From Ostreococcus lucimarinus CCE9901 (Eukaryota; Chlorophyta; Mamiellophyceae; Mamiellales; Bathycoccaceae): 64,000 nt of DNA. This document shows positions 34,301-41,079 of the stretch, one piece after another. The DNA lies in contig NC_009359.1 in the NCBI RefSeq assembly GCF_000092065.1, positions 682,001 to 746,000 of the forward strand. The letters are read 5' to 3'. Below the pieces are notes generated by a model, which did not search any database, had not been told where the DNA came from, and worked only from the letters and a program-made list of their open reading frames with translations. Made by a program: the position numbers and the translations under genes. Numbering within the stretch: position 1 is the stretch's first letter; every line of letters begins with the position of its first letter.

Positions 34301-36834
34301 AGGATGGCATACCGGCATTTGAAGAAAACTTCTTCGACGATGATTCTGGAGTGCTCACAAAAGAAGACCAAGCCAAAGATGAAGACGGGATGCGAGGAGC
34401 CTATACGTGGGGGATGTTCAGTTCGGCGACGAACGATTTGTTGCGACAATTTAAAAGTTGTGCCGGGAGAGAGTGCAATCGCGATGATATCAGAGTCGAA
34501 ACGCTGTCGATGAGCAACACATCTTTCGGCGAAGACTACTTACTTTGGAACACAAATGACGCACCTGATGTGTCGCGGAGGGTCGTGGCGTCCTTCACGG
34601 GTGGACAAGCTGCTACGGGTATGAATGTGACGACGAACGTGAACGCTACAGACGGTGTACCCGACAAGGGGACGTTATTATTGACGTTCGGCGGCGGTGG
34701 TCACACCGCAGATTATTCATTTTCTTCGAATGAAAAGATTGCAGATCTTCACACCAGCCTCGGTGTTCAACTGTCAGCAAAGCAGTCCAACAAATACAAA
34801 CTCAAACTCGGAGGCTTGCTCGGCTCGACCGTTCAACTTGCCATGGCGCTCGGCGGGGTGGACGATGAGGCTGTCTATACCTTCAAAAAGTCATTCGCTG
34901 AAGATCGAACGTTCGCTTGGAACAGACACGCCTCTCTGAAAACGTTGTACAGTCTAGGTGACGCTCAACTCGGAGATAAGTTTGTCGTGCAGGTTGGAGA
35001 AGACGTGCGCTTTGGTACGCCGGTGTTCATCACAAAGGGTGGCAGAAGCTCGTGTCCCGGTGAACCTTTGACGATGTTTCGACAGGCGGGCTTTTCCTTA
35101 TCCAAAGAAACTTCGTTTAACGAAAATCTGAATCCTGATGAAAGTGCTTTGTTACACTTGAAATTGACCAACGAGTCGCCGTACAAGGAAACGTTTCCGC
35201 TCGGAATGCGCATTGTTGACGGTCTCGTGATGTCGGTCCACAAAGTGATTCAGGACATGTACGAAACGCTGGCCAAGGAAGACGTGACAGGGTTGGACGT
35301 TTTGAAAGCCGTCGATAATTCGATCGCGTCGCTCGCTATCGGGAAAGATGCCGACGTCATCAAAACAATGAAAGAAAACGCGCGAGTGGCCGTGGAAGAA
35401 CACTCGGCGACAGCAGTGGACGTCGCAGCGGTGGTTGTACAAGCCTCGCGGAGAGCTCCACCAACGTTTGAAGACTTGCAGAACATCGAGTTCAGTATGG
35501 GTGGAGAGGAAGTATACTTTGGCGACGTATTACCTCTAAAATTTGTGGACGGTGAAGATTTGAAAGTTCAGAAGAAGGTACTTGAGACGTCTTTCGCGCT
35601 TACCGTGACGGCTGCGAGCCCGTCGAGTCTTCGACTGGAGCACGTCGCCGTCGTCGTCATGAGTTTATGCGAACACGAAATCAGCCTAATGTCAAAGTTC
35701 GGTCGAGAACCGATCAGCACGAACACTCTTCCGCTAGGATTGATGACGTGGAATCAAAAGTGTCCGAAAGTCGCCTTCGACGGTTCCACAGTGGCGGATT
35801 ACTTGTTCTCGAGCGTCTCATCTGCCACGCCCAAGCCACTCAAGTTGACCGTCTTCAATCCGGACGGAGCTTTGTTATGGCCTGGCTCTTCGGATGACGT
35901 CCGAGCTATCAACCCGAATCTTCGATTCGTTCGGTTGCAATATCGTCCCGCGAGCGGCGGCGAATGGATCACGGCAAAGTCTGAAGACAGCGATCCAAAG
36001 TTCAGTTACAAGAAAAACCTGTTATGCGACGGGTCACGTCTCGGTGGTTGCACTTTTGACTGGGACGTCAATAACCAGTACGAAAAGCTTCTCAGTGGCT
36101 TTAAGGATAACATTTACGAGTTGAGATTGAAGAACTTTTGCTTTGGCACGGAAAGTCGTCCGATCAGCGCCTTGGCGGACAGCACCGTTCACGAGTACGT
36201 CTCTGATCAAATCCTCACGCTCAGAGTGGACACCAAGACGCCGATTCCCGGCAGGTCGTATCCTTCGTTCAAGCGATTTTACACTGTCGAGTTCCCCGAA
36301 GCGATCGACTGCTCGGATCAAAAAGTTGCCATCACGAAGAAACGCGCATCCTGCGGAGACGACGGGCAAAGCGTCAATCAAGCCGTGAGCGAAGACGCAA
36401 TCAAGTCAGGCTTTGACTTCCAATGCTCCAATAACGAGGTTGGCTTCAAGTGGATGGTTGGATTTCCTAACACTGAAGTGGGTCAGTACGCCGTCGAAGT
36501 GAGCGGTGTTCGTGACGAAGCCGGGAACGCCGCCGCGCCGTTTACCTTCGTCATGGACGCGAACTGCGCGTCTTCTCAAAAGCTGTCCCTCGCGCGCTTC
36601 GGTCTAGGCGCGAAGAAACGGTCGACTGAGGAAACGGGCGATGTGCCAACGAGTGCATTTGACGTTCCAATCACATCGATGCCCGGCACGTGGGTTCTCG
36701 CGGGGTGCTGCCTCGTCGCCGTCTTCGCCGTCGTCGTCGGCGTTTTCCGTCGCGCGCCGCGCGTCGAGGACAAGGAAAAATCTCCACTCTCCTTTGTCGC
36801 CCGTCGACACCCGCCGTACGGCGCGGTGGTGTAA
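25324..36834 (+). CDS. Giant modular surface protein: kringle, thrombospondin-1, LamG-like, EF-hand, single C-terminal membrane anchor
   Basis: 3836 residues in one uninterrupted frame. It starts MRRWRCVDAVVVGAALMLMA, a clear signal peptide; a longer frame from 25210 is low-complexity. Modules by approximate residue: kringle 1 (73-151), TSP1-like (157-212), EF-hand-like DTNPTDGVLDYDE (388-402), LamG-like (620-780, VAFSAWVRVAESSATTLIEF), kringle 2 (1072-1151), kringle 3 (1352-1429), two TSP1-like modules (1435-1548), PPPSPPPSPPP linkers (about 1548 and 1735-1760) and an EF-hand pair (1768-1830, DVDFDGSGNVMRSE and DRDEDGVLDATE). The 2000 residues after that show no module I can name apart from possible regulatory-like beta domains (GAVLFPRDLVEQS, DERGFFKFALTRGKTF). 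Residues 3788-3810 form one membrane helix with a short basic tail. It probably works at the cell surface in adhesion or recognition; no partner is known. Confidence 0.85.
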   Translation: MRRWRCVDAVVVGAALMLMATVTSALSARGAGAHRDAEGEGDVGGVVDDAADASRGANETAGNDATAALGWGCDETLRGWRDEGYRGCQTRTRNGRTCQQWDSQSPHGHSRRNCAKGSCGRGNNYCRNPDGEPTIWCYTTNRNVRWEYCDPLPQPVHCAGRWGSYTSCDALCGSGRKYKTYTVTRNAQHGGRSCSYSNGAKHYADCTTSCAAPTVSIGNPLTRVASNTVDFGLSVKHSVACGGDCLTSAWSRRWMVKIFATVRKDGVSCSSYGAYLPCKRWDDFRDDTTHPSQLLGLTTDTGALDPGTYVIEYVAVLNHYITKQELSRTTGTHTFSIERGCESILPSASSDSGVENSELTKYVLLSADDFVRAPCDKLHDVRESIFRKYDTNPTDGVLDYDELDRAIREQGGDGYILKVWNQIRPLRLSLGHFMEAIVAPHTCASSESVQSVSFKSVVYPSTEAGRETTRKDCAKNAGAMAVDWGYGPKNPPKSGDTVCVFVDGVLFQVNEPKNTAPPHSKDHHSEVAGLWTLTKITDKRPVVGAIGDVQPSLVAQFTFDTEREIGDTVRSDRIFSAAPLASGEKARPYISYSGQHISACSGASGGQCIVARGDGFNYVGDSLGGAVAFSAWVRVAESSATTLIEFSGTDGQLRNSFTLVMDCSSSACTLRASYDSVGTGGNLAKKEISAPMRQWVLVGFTLSHNAGLKLFALPDDSTSTTTASHPSWPKDTLPKLPNIKLFSASRGGGQQHIDDVRLYAGVMDMEMFFIARDCGRGTLCAMRAHATPSHRRVVCVFTQVKGAKTGQPACAGALYYDGTAIDVRASMDLAGVFFEFRDTAWEEKSFEIERRAPAVNGNFDSKFDTVVLIEGGLKGCAAKFSSITYIDRDASYTPYSEWLYRITTKNPDSDDANEITYLLSPQLTFRTPWMSQIEGRVLAGASTEGVRNVRMCAEFDTFVTRTPATEDFQADVEYENLAAFKSVTHSNRAQTSTSYVVTDGDDAGKSSNVDANEHIRINLGSWASVSTVEVCHKRLESSATSMFSAHVQDYDPGKSTYFGHDCLMDSVRDVCDETLRGQGGIGYRGCQTKTRSGRTCQQWDSQSPHGHSNRNCAKGSCGNNYCRNPDGAPTIWCYTTDRYKRWEYCDPDPLPHACLTYTCKGTDVNSFHGQYVTVKALTKAQVTEIKVNGRKTKCKYTAVTDDDGEYAMDLKDTSGKLPVKATLHIGAYKEEIFPETTEVLIDSKRNAQGQYPVPKSQAHNVLLILRENFETSELGMLRNDRRTETTSSPHASANGVYVDEFAAMQELGYDEFENADEFENGLQNDQTEYDVHHDGGNETAGNNTTAALGWGCDETLRGWRHEGYRGCQTRTRSGRTCQQWDSQSPHRHSRRNCAKGSCGNNYCRNPDGEPTIWCYTTDRRKRWEYCNPLPQPVNCYGYWGQWSNECTPTCTSGRRYRWRYYRISRYPRHGGLSCSYKNGQKGWGYCPPKPCPVNCDGRFGSWSTCSAKCGWGKRQKTFTIHTAAAHGGQSCSHKNGYTVTENCYSQHCPPPPPPPPPPGAAEVEEFIEWVLLKGVESNRKGHVERTLTGSGWTAGAVSKRAIRGASDTVRGVSAVCKESTSQHRMIAMNSQSTADSTSYQSLDFAIYCFPWNSVSYVRVYERGKAFGNAAKAYSESAVVQIALNDAGKVEYFVDGLKLMTSDQTVTYPLHVDVSLHEQGASLEDVRWTRRVSSPPPSPPPSPPPSPPPSPPPPPPPSPPPPNHELEDVDFDGSGNVMRSELVDYIEAITISSEGGHVIITDDVWAKLDRDEDGVLDATEFKDVVNRIEAQQLVVEPIIVFPLQDAQYMYDFSMFQTSDDAANSGPRTGHVLEGGESCENLMIVRSRSATLPFGNAQWTKFYETLRDEQHRFECRNLSKIEVPAIDVGAVDSTYVIPVLAHKNGTNYLILDTTSVAVHTSNETKALDMMHRMTRDNFRLRVQAQKRLPDILHSFNKPPVPRGALPEAPSDEEIVEQVFSDQVALDRVTLSVKHKRVEEKDFTDDTTVIVNGAVLFPRDLVEQSNDCGLFKATIEVFEPEGEVEEYHTDERGFFKFALTRGKTFNIRPKYKNHTICYAGKTIENAVEDVHTCKGRSVVKTLPNVQDGNFVFFTDVTRGVIDLGLYHGECERRYSGAVFKITPINGCHAPKFVKSEEVEGWNVANTGMSEDAKFWPFAAMDYSIKLVSGPDVNGIQPLIENEPWADGCGTEPGSMVAFFRSRNAHERMAAMRDDYDLVTIRYKYHGYICVEIVDIPKIRDPLEVCYDPNEADGNLTIQHFLGTTTSEDLGSVSGQILLQAKVFELHLDQVDGEPVLSKCFEALPNKEAQTGSTLLSFRQSVTDEDDNECHPNRGGGPLCDFDTTIEPASELVIWNTDGDTSVEVVAGTPNLAGNHRRTVEFTIKRFDTYKLVTAYAKRELIPLGSKPRGEGLFGPDSDDVYWATVPLEGLVYTVVHDPPGGLSYAELSTGSQIGLQFDLVGKRMASEGKGGASKKQLPEIDKSVDVGFNAGWIAEGSLSTDLHLISSKGEFKTKTDGPTMRITSKEDKGWSLETTTERTIRSSKDAGTPGRAGDVILGGGIELVYKISDILDVVNDVRTLKKPCLYVYGEITWLPRKPTSYIMSVASIETQVMPNLYYLRTLVQEGGIEADGSEMFYDCASGATSKEMTKCTKEDQIEAWMQYLDNKIDLWRRTLEWSSPKVFTIDEGGVKTKFYEAIERITKPASDGGFMHTNYKVQVEQFKKAYARPIKDIIEEVGSAWDSSFFMMPFNGIGPPPFFDDPRVIGGVDWMLDSRYWEYGKGDTATYSRIRGITPRTDSDARIAAFASLDAIVNTGGIIDTVTKNLDAPKKLAARRKAAAAAAAKISKSYAAKQRLLKAASKWKSLAKKPPPGFITRSAQKLTAAKNMATKAAKTTAGQVAGAILLSAAVAGAVAAGPAMDQMGYKYAAYPRKYYEDGIPAFEENFFDDDSGVLTKEDQAKDEDGMRGAYTWGMFSSATNDLLRQFKSCAGRECNRDDIRVETLSMSNTSFGEDYLLWNTNDAPDVSRRVVASFTGGQAATGMNVTTNVNATDGVPDKGTLLLTFGGGGHTADYSFSSNEKIADLHTSLGVQLSAKQSNKYKLKLGGLLGSTVQLAMALGGVDDEAVYTFKKSFAEDRTFAWNRHASLKTLYSLGDAQLGDKFVVQVGEDVRFGTPVFITKGGRSSCPGEPLTMFRQAGFSLSKETSFNENLNPDESALLHLKLTNESPYKETFPLGMRIVDGLVMSVHKVIQDMYETLAKEDVTGLDVLKAVDNSIASLAIGKDADVIKTMKENARVAVEEHSATAVDVAAVVVQASRRAPPTFEDLQNIEFSMGGEEVYFGDVLPLKFVDGEDLKVQKKVLETSFALTVTAASPSSLRLEHVAVVVMSLCEHEISLMSKFGREPISTNTLPLGLMTWNQKCPKVAFDGSTVADYLFSSVSSATPKPLKLTVFNPDGALLWPGSSDDVRAINPNLRFVRLQYRPASGGEWITAKSEDSDPKFSYKKNLLCDGSRLGGCTFDWDVNNQYEKLLSGFKDNIYELRLKNFCFGTESRPISALADSTVHEYVSDQILTLRVDTKTPIPGRSYPSFKRFYTVEFPEAIDCSDQKVAITKKRASCGDDGQSVNQAVSEDAIKSGFDFQCSNNEVGFKWMVGFPNTEVGQYAVEVSGVRDEAGNAAAPFTFVMDANCASSQKLSLARFGLGAKKRSTEETGDVPTSAFDVPITSMPGTWVLAGCCLVAVFAVVVGVFRRAPRVEDKEKSPLSFVARRHPPYGAVV
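25498..25788 (+). repeat. Kringle cassette copy 1 (near-identical DNA to copy 3)
   Basis: This stretch is almost identical at nucleotide level to 29335-29619, differing by scattered substitutions and a 6-nt insertion in the GSCG/RGNNYC region. It encodes CRNPDGEPTIWCYTT and QQWDSQSPHGHS kringle signatures. Confidence 0.9.
28537..28776 (+). repeat. Kringle cassette copy 2
   Basis: Shares long identical stretches with copies 1 and 3 (for example GTGTCAGCAGTGGGATTCGC) but lacks their flanking GNxTAALGWG leader, so the duplicated block here is shorter. Confidence 0.85.
29335..29619 (+). repeat. Kringle cassette copy 3
   Basis: Near-identical to 25498-25788 including the leader encoding AALGWGCDETLRGW and the trailing LPQPV codons. 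Both copies are followed by TSP1-like modules, so the duplication may originally have included them. Confidence 0.9.
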
Positions 36835-36944
36835 ACGACGGCACAACACCACCGAAGCGGTCGTTCCCGAGATCATCACGAACGACGAATTTTGATTATA
36901 ATTTCCATGAAAACAAATTTTTACGACTTCACTCCGCGGGCGCG

Positions 36945-37946
36945 ATGATTCGAATCGTCACTCGCGCGCGCGACGCGGCGGCGTCGATGGGCGACGGCGC
37001 GACGACGACGACGACGCACCGGTTCGAGCGACGCGGTCTCGTCTTCGACGCGCGCGTGCGGCACGACGCCGAGGCGCGCGCGCTCGACGTCGCGCTGCGT
37101 CGCACCGACCGCGCGCGCGCGACGACGACGCGGTACGCGGGCGCGTTCGACGGCGCGTGGATCGAGCGCGTCGCGAACCGCGCGCGCGCGGCGACTTTCG
37201 ATCGACTTCGAATCGTCGACGGCGAGCGTCGCGCGCGGTCGGAGGCGGAGGCGGAGGCGGTGGGGCGGTTGGCGCGGGCGCTGCGACGAGGGATGGACGG
37301 CGGCGACGACGCGAGCGCGGCGGACGCGATGAGCGAAAAGACGCTGCGGCGGTTGCGGGACGGGCAAGACGCGGACGACGACGATGGCGTCGAGACGCGG
37401 TACGTGTTGATCGCGACGGAGATCGCGGAGGATGGGACGCGGACGCGCGTGCCGTTGCCGCTGGACCGCGTCGACGCGCGAATCGCGGCGGCGGCGGCGC
37501 GGTCGGGGAGGGACGAGACGAAAGCGAACGAGGACGCGGCGGCGCGGCTGAGGGATGCGTTGAGGGCCACGACGCGGGAGCGCGATGAGATGCGGCGCGC
37601 GTTGGAGCGACGAGCGAAGGCGCAGACCAGGGCGGCGTTGAAGGCGCAGGCGGCGGAGGCGAAGACGAAGGCGAAAATCGTCGAGCTCGAGGCGGAAAAC
37701 GAAGCGTTGCGCGAGAACGAAACGAAATTGAAGGTTAAAGTGCGCGATCTCGGGGCGACGTTGAAGTCGATACAGCGCACGCGAGGTGGCGCGGCGATCG
37801 CGGCGGCGCCGGTCGTCGGCCGCCGCGTCGTCGCGTCGCCGCCGCGACGCTCCTTCGTCGACGCCGGGGACGAAATGCTCGATGAAATCGACGCGAGATT
37901 GCACTCGCTGCAGACATTTCTGGCGCGCGCGAAGGACACGAAATGA
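36945..37946 (+). CDS. CCDC61/VFL3-like coiled-coil protein
   Basis: 333 residues (319 from the alternative Met at 36987, MGDGATTTTTHRFERRG). The head domain resembles CCDC61/VFL3, a basal-body protein of the XRCC4/SAS6 fold: HRFERRGLVFDARV, YAGAFDGAWIERVANRARAA (family: W.G.FD..FIE..T.K.GN), TLRRLRDGQ, and TRYVLIATEIAEDGTRTRVPLPL (family: RYLILIY..EFD...YPLPL). It is followed by a long Ala/Arg/Glu coiled coil (about 185-275) and a C-terminal helix DEMLDEIDARLHSLQTFLARA. Assignment is by pattern, not search. If the organism is Ostreococcus, which has no flagella, retention of such a gene is notable. Ends 76 bp from the convergent methyltransferase gene. Confidence 0.55.
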   Translation: MIRIVTRARDAAASMGDGATTTTTHRFERRGLVFDARVRHDAEARALDVALRRTDRARATTTRYAGAFDGAWIERVANRARAATFDRLRIVDGERRARSEAEAEAVGRLARALRRGMDGGDDASAADAMSEKTLRRLRDGQDADDDDGVETRYVLIATEIAEDGTRTRVPLPLDRVDARIAAAAARSGRDETKANEDAAARLRDALRATTRERDEMRRALERRAKAQTRAALKAQAAEAKTKAKIVELEAENEALRENETKLKVKVRDLGATLKSIQRTRGGAAIAAAPVVGRRVVASPPRRSFVDAGDEMLDEIDARLHSLQTFLARAKDTK

Positions 37947-38022
37947 TTAGATTAGACTACTAGTGTGAATTAGAGACGGCGACAAAATGATGCTAAGCTA
38001 AACGCTACTGTACGTGCTACGT

Positions 38023-40149
38023 TTACGCGAGTCGTTCGCGGCGCTCGCGCTTCGGTCTCTCCGCCGCCTGTCGCTTCGGGAGCTCGCGATCGAAAACGTC
38101 GTCCCACGACTCTCCACGATGCCGTCCACAAAGAATTTTCACCACGGCGTCGATGTTGAGGACGGTGTGCGTTTGCTCGGGCCTGTGTTCGCGAATGGGT
38201 AATCGCGCGCATCGAAACGAACTCGCGTTCGCTCGCGTCAGGCTCGTCCGCATCCCTCGCGTCGCTAAATCGACGATGCCTCCGACCACGTACACCTTAC
38301 TCGCGTCCACTTCATCCAAAACCTCGGAAGCGTCCGGCGACATGTACACGACGTCGCGCGCGTCGAACGCCTCCTCAACGCTTCGCGGGTCCATCTTCAC
38401 CGAAGACCATCGATCGCTGAAGAAAAACTCTCGCGACTCTTCCGCGATGGGACCGCTGAAGTCACAATACGTCATCGCGAGTGCGTCTTCGCGGTGCGCG
38501 ATGCCGACGCACTCGCAGAGCTGCTTCGCCACGCTGCGTCTCGCTCGCGTGGAATCTTGCTCGTACGAGACGTCCACGGCCACGCGCAAGGCGTCCGGGT
38601 TACTAAACCGTTCCGATAGTTCGACGTTGGACTTCTTCTTCGACTTCTTTTCCCATTGCTTCTCGCTCTTGCCCGCGGCGTTCGCGAGCGCGTCTTCGAC
38701 GGTGAACGCGACGCTCGGCTCGAGCGGCGCCGTCGCCGTCGATCCGAGCGCCGTCGTCATGAACGATTTACCGAATCTGCACAAGCTCACCTCGGTGACG
38801 TTCTCGTACCCCAAAGCGCGCATTTCGTGCGCGATGGGAACACCGCTGATGAAGACGTGCCTCTCGGCGACGTCGCGAAACTTTTCAAGCGCGGGCGCGT
38901 ACTCGGACGCGCTCGCGCCCGGCGCGCTTCTCCCGTCGCCGTCGCCGCCGCCGAGCGCGACGCGGCGACCGAACGGTAAATTCGCGACGAGCGCGCGCAC
39001 GCGCTTACCTTTGCACCCGTACGCATCGTCAAAAGCACCAGGAACCAAAGCGTCGCGCTCGATCACGTTCGGCATCGCCGATGACTCGGGCGCGCGCGCG
39101 ACAAAGTGGCTGAGATTTTGCTTGGCCATGACGACGGCGCCCGGCGACACGTCGCCGCCCGCCGCGGCGAACCCACGCGTCCACGCCGCGTGGAGCATCG
39201 TTCCCGACCCACAACACGGATCGACGATGACGCTGTCACCGCTTCGAGCGTCGAACGCGCGCGGGTCGTGCGCTGAGGCGACGTTGACGCACGCGAGCGC
39301 GATTTCCGCGCGCGTCCCCGCGCTGAAATGCCGCGGCTTTCTCGCCCAATCCACCGCGCGCGCGCTCGGGCTCGACGGCGACGGCGCGTACGTCACCAAA
39401 CCGAACACGTACCCCCCCAAACCCTCCACCACCGCGAATCGCATCGCGTTCGACCGCTCGTCTCGCGAATCGTCGAGCCCGCGCGCGCTCCATCGCGCCA
39501 CGACGCCGCGAAATCGCCTCGACACCTCGTCGCTCGACATCCTCCTCGCGTTCCTCGCCACGCAGTCGTGATAAAACGCCACCGCGCGCGTCTCCACGCG
39601 CACTCTCATTCCCTCGACCGTCTCCAGCAGCTCCTCCGCGCTCGCCGCGCACGCCAACGGCATGATCTCCGCCCGCGTCCCCGCGCACGCCCGCGTCGTC
39701 CCGTCGCCGCCGTTCGCCGCCGCGAACATCCCCGCCTCCATCGCCCGCGCCGCCGGCCTCGTCACCGCCGCCACTTCGCACGCGTACGCGTTGTACAGAT
39801 TCTCGTTCTTGTGCGTCAGCACGATCCTCGGCGTCGTCGTCGTCGTCGTCTCGCGCTTCGTCGTCGTCCCGCCCGCGTCGTCCCTCGCCCACAGCCTCGC
39901 GCACGCCGCCGCGCCCTCGCGCGACGACAGCGCCCAGATCGCTAACACGTCGTCGTCGCACGCGCGTTCGCGGTCGTTCATTCGCACGCGGTCGCGCGCG
40001 CGCGCGAACTCGTCGTGGCGCGCGTCGACGATCGCCGTCGGTGGAAACCGCCCACCCTTCGAGCTCTTCGACGCGCGCGCGCGCACGCGACGACGCGCCG
40101 CGCGGGGCATCGACGCGCGTACGTACGATCGCGCCATCGATCGCGCCAT
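38023..40149 (-). CDS. Fused RNA methyltransferase: THUMPD-like Rossmann domain + TRM10-type SPOUT domain
   Basis: 708 residues from 40149. The middle carries a class I methyltransferase: RHFSAGTRAEIALACVNVA, VIVDPCCGSGTMLHAAW (SAM loop, about 305) and ALVANLPFGRRVAL (motif IV, like the DLPFGKR of THUMPD2/3). The C-terminal part (about 520-690) is a TRM10 SPOUT domain, the tRNA G9/A9 N1-methyltransferase: LRVAVDVSYEQDS, VVYMSPDASEVLDEVDASKV, YVVGGIVDLATRGMRTSLTR, ARLPIREH and HTVLNIDAVVKIL. One protein could thus make two tRNA marks. The first ~55 residues (MARSMARSYVRASMPRAARR onward) look like an organelle targeting sequence; starting at 39981 would drop them. Linker KSEKQWEKKSKKKS is basic. 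No stop or splice motif separates the halves. Confidence 0.8.
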   Translation of the reverse strand: MARSMARSYVRASMPRAARRRVRARASKSSKGGRFPPTAIVDARHDEFARARDRVRMNDRERACDDDVLAIWALSSREGAAACARLWARDDAGGTTTKRETTTTTTPRIVLTHKNENLYNAYACEVAAVTRPAARAMEAGMFAAANGGDGTTRACAGTRAEIMPLACAASAEELLETVEGMRVRVETRAVAFYHDCVARNARRMSSDEVSRRFRGVVARWSARGLDDSRDERSNAMRFAVVEGLGGYVFGLVTYAPSPSSPSARAVDWARKPRHFSAGTRAEIALACVNVASAHDPRAFDARSGDSVIVDPCCGSGTMLHAAWTRGFAAAGGDVSPGAVVMAKQNLSHFVARAPESSAMPNVIERDALVPGAFDDAYGCKGKRVRALVANLPFGRRVALGGGDGDGRSAPGASASEYAPALEKFRDVAERHVFISGVPIAHEMRALGYENVTEVSLCRFGKSFMTTALGSTATAPLEPSVAFTVEDALANAAGKSEKQWEKKSKKKSNVELSERFSNPDALRVAVDVSYEQDSTRARRSVAKQLCECVGIAHREDALAMTYCDFSGPIAEESREFFFSDRWSSVKMDPRSVEEAFDARDVVYMSPDASEVLDEVDASKVYVVGGIVDLATRGMRTSLTRANASSFRCARLPIREHRPEQTHTVLNIDAVVKILCGRHRGESWDDVFDRELPKRQAAERPKRERRERLA

Positions 40150-40218
40150 CGCGCGCGTCGCGCTGTCGCGTCGTCGCGCGCGGACGCGCGAATGAATCAT
40201 CGACCGCACTGCGCGCCG
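40150..40218. promoter_or_regulatory. Divergent intergenic region, methyltransferase fusion / SGF11
   Basis: 69 bp between the two chosen starts (237 bp if the methyltransferase begins at 39981). Strongly CG-rich with GAATGAATCATCG near 40190; no named element recognised. Confidence 0.35.
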
Positions 40219-40536
40219 ATGTCGACGCGCAAACGCGAGCGAACCATCGCCGAGCTCGTCGCGCGGTACGAACGACAAGGGACGATCGTTCGCGACGCGC
40301 TCGACGCCGCGGCGCGCGTCGTGAGCGACGACGCGGGCGCGGAGGCGGTGGTGGAGGCGACGCGCGAGGCGACGCGCGAGGCGACGAAGCGACGGCGCGA
40401 GGACGCGCGCGAGGCGCGGGAGCGCGAGGGGGGGCACGCGACGGTGACGGTGACGTGCCCGAAGTGCGGACGGGGGGTCGGCGCGCGAAGGTTCGCGTGG
40501 CACCTCGAGCGGTGTCTCAGGGCGAACGCGGCGTGA
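40219..40536 (+). CDS. SGF11: SGF11/ATXN7L3-type zinc finger protein (SAGA deubiquitinase module)
   Basis: 105 residues. The C-terminus holds CPKCGRGVGARRFAWHLERC, a CCHC zinc finger with the C-x2-C-x9-RFAxHLxxC spacing of SGF11, the nucleosome-contacting subunit of the SAGA H2B deubiquitinase module. The N-terminal part is a helix (ERTIAELVARYERQGTIVRD) as expected for the Sgf11 helix packing on Sgf73/Sus1 partners, then a charged linker with a duplicated EATREATREATK. The start at 40219 was chosen because upstream sequence is low-complexity and belongs to the divergent gene's leader. Confidence 0.8.
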   Translation: MSTRKRERTIAELVARYERQGTIVRDALDAAARVVSDDAGAEAVVEATREATREATKRRREDAREAREREGGHATVTVTCPKCGRGVGARRFAWHLERCLRANAA

Positions 40537-40582
40537 GCGACGGCGAGCGACGGCGACGGCGAACGCGAGGACGAACGACGGG

Positions 40583-40975
40583 ATGAAGGCGAAGGCGCCG
40601 CAGGCGCAGGGGATGCGATGGATGAAACGGTGTAAGCGCCGGGCGAAGGAACGGGCGCGGGCGCGCGCGGAGTGGGGAGAGGCGAACGGGGCGGACGCGC
40701 GAGCGGAGACGACGACGACGGAGACGACGGAGACGACGGAGACGGAGACGACGACGACGACGACGACGAGCGCGTTGGATCGAGCGTTGCAGAGCGGGAA
40801 GAAGAAGAATAAGGGTAAGGCGAAGAAGAAGGAGTCGTACGCGGTGCGCGCGGCGTCGACGGTGCGCGCGGGGGTGTCGAAGAAGCGCGACGGCGCGAAG
40901 ACGAGCGAGGCGACGGCGCCGAAGTACGCGAGCGGGAATCCGTTCGCGGCGCTCGCGATGGCTCGGAAGCGATGA
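40583..40975 (+). CDS. Small basic protein, unknown
   Basis: 130 residues. A basic N-terminus (RWMKRCKRRAKERARARAEW), a Thr/Glu low-complexity middle (ETTTTETTETTETETTTTTTT), then a Lys-rich segment (GKKKNKGKAKKKESYAV) and a short C-terminus KYASGNPFAALAMARKR. Composition suggests a nuclear or nucleolar protein. It lies 46 bp after SGF11 on the same strand. No family recognised; the minus strand is also open here but reads as Arg/Pro/Leu artefact. Confidence 0.5.
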   Translation: MKAKAPQAQGMRWMKRCKRRAKERARARAEWGEANGADARAETTTTETTETTETETTTTTTTSALDRALQSGKKKNKGKAKKKESYAVRAASTVRAGVSKKRDGAKTSEATAPKYASGNPFAALAMARKR

Positions 40976-41079
40976 CGCGCGCGATTCGGATGGTTCGAAA
41001 GGTGCGATCGTCGCTGGGTGTAATTTATGGTACAACAATACAAACAAAACTGCGAGAATTTCGCGCCTTTTCGGCGTTT

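Noticed and set aside
40150-41043. Upstream extension of the methyltransferase fusion frame
   Set aside because: Only Arg/Pro/Leu/Val low-complexity sequence, antisense to SGF11 and the basic protein.
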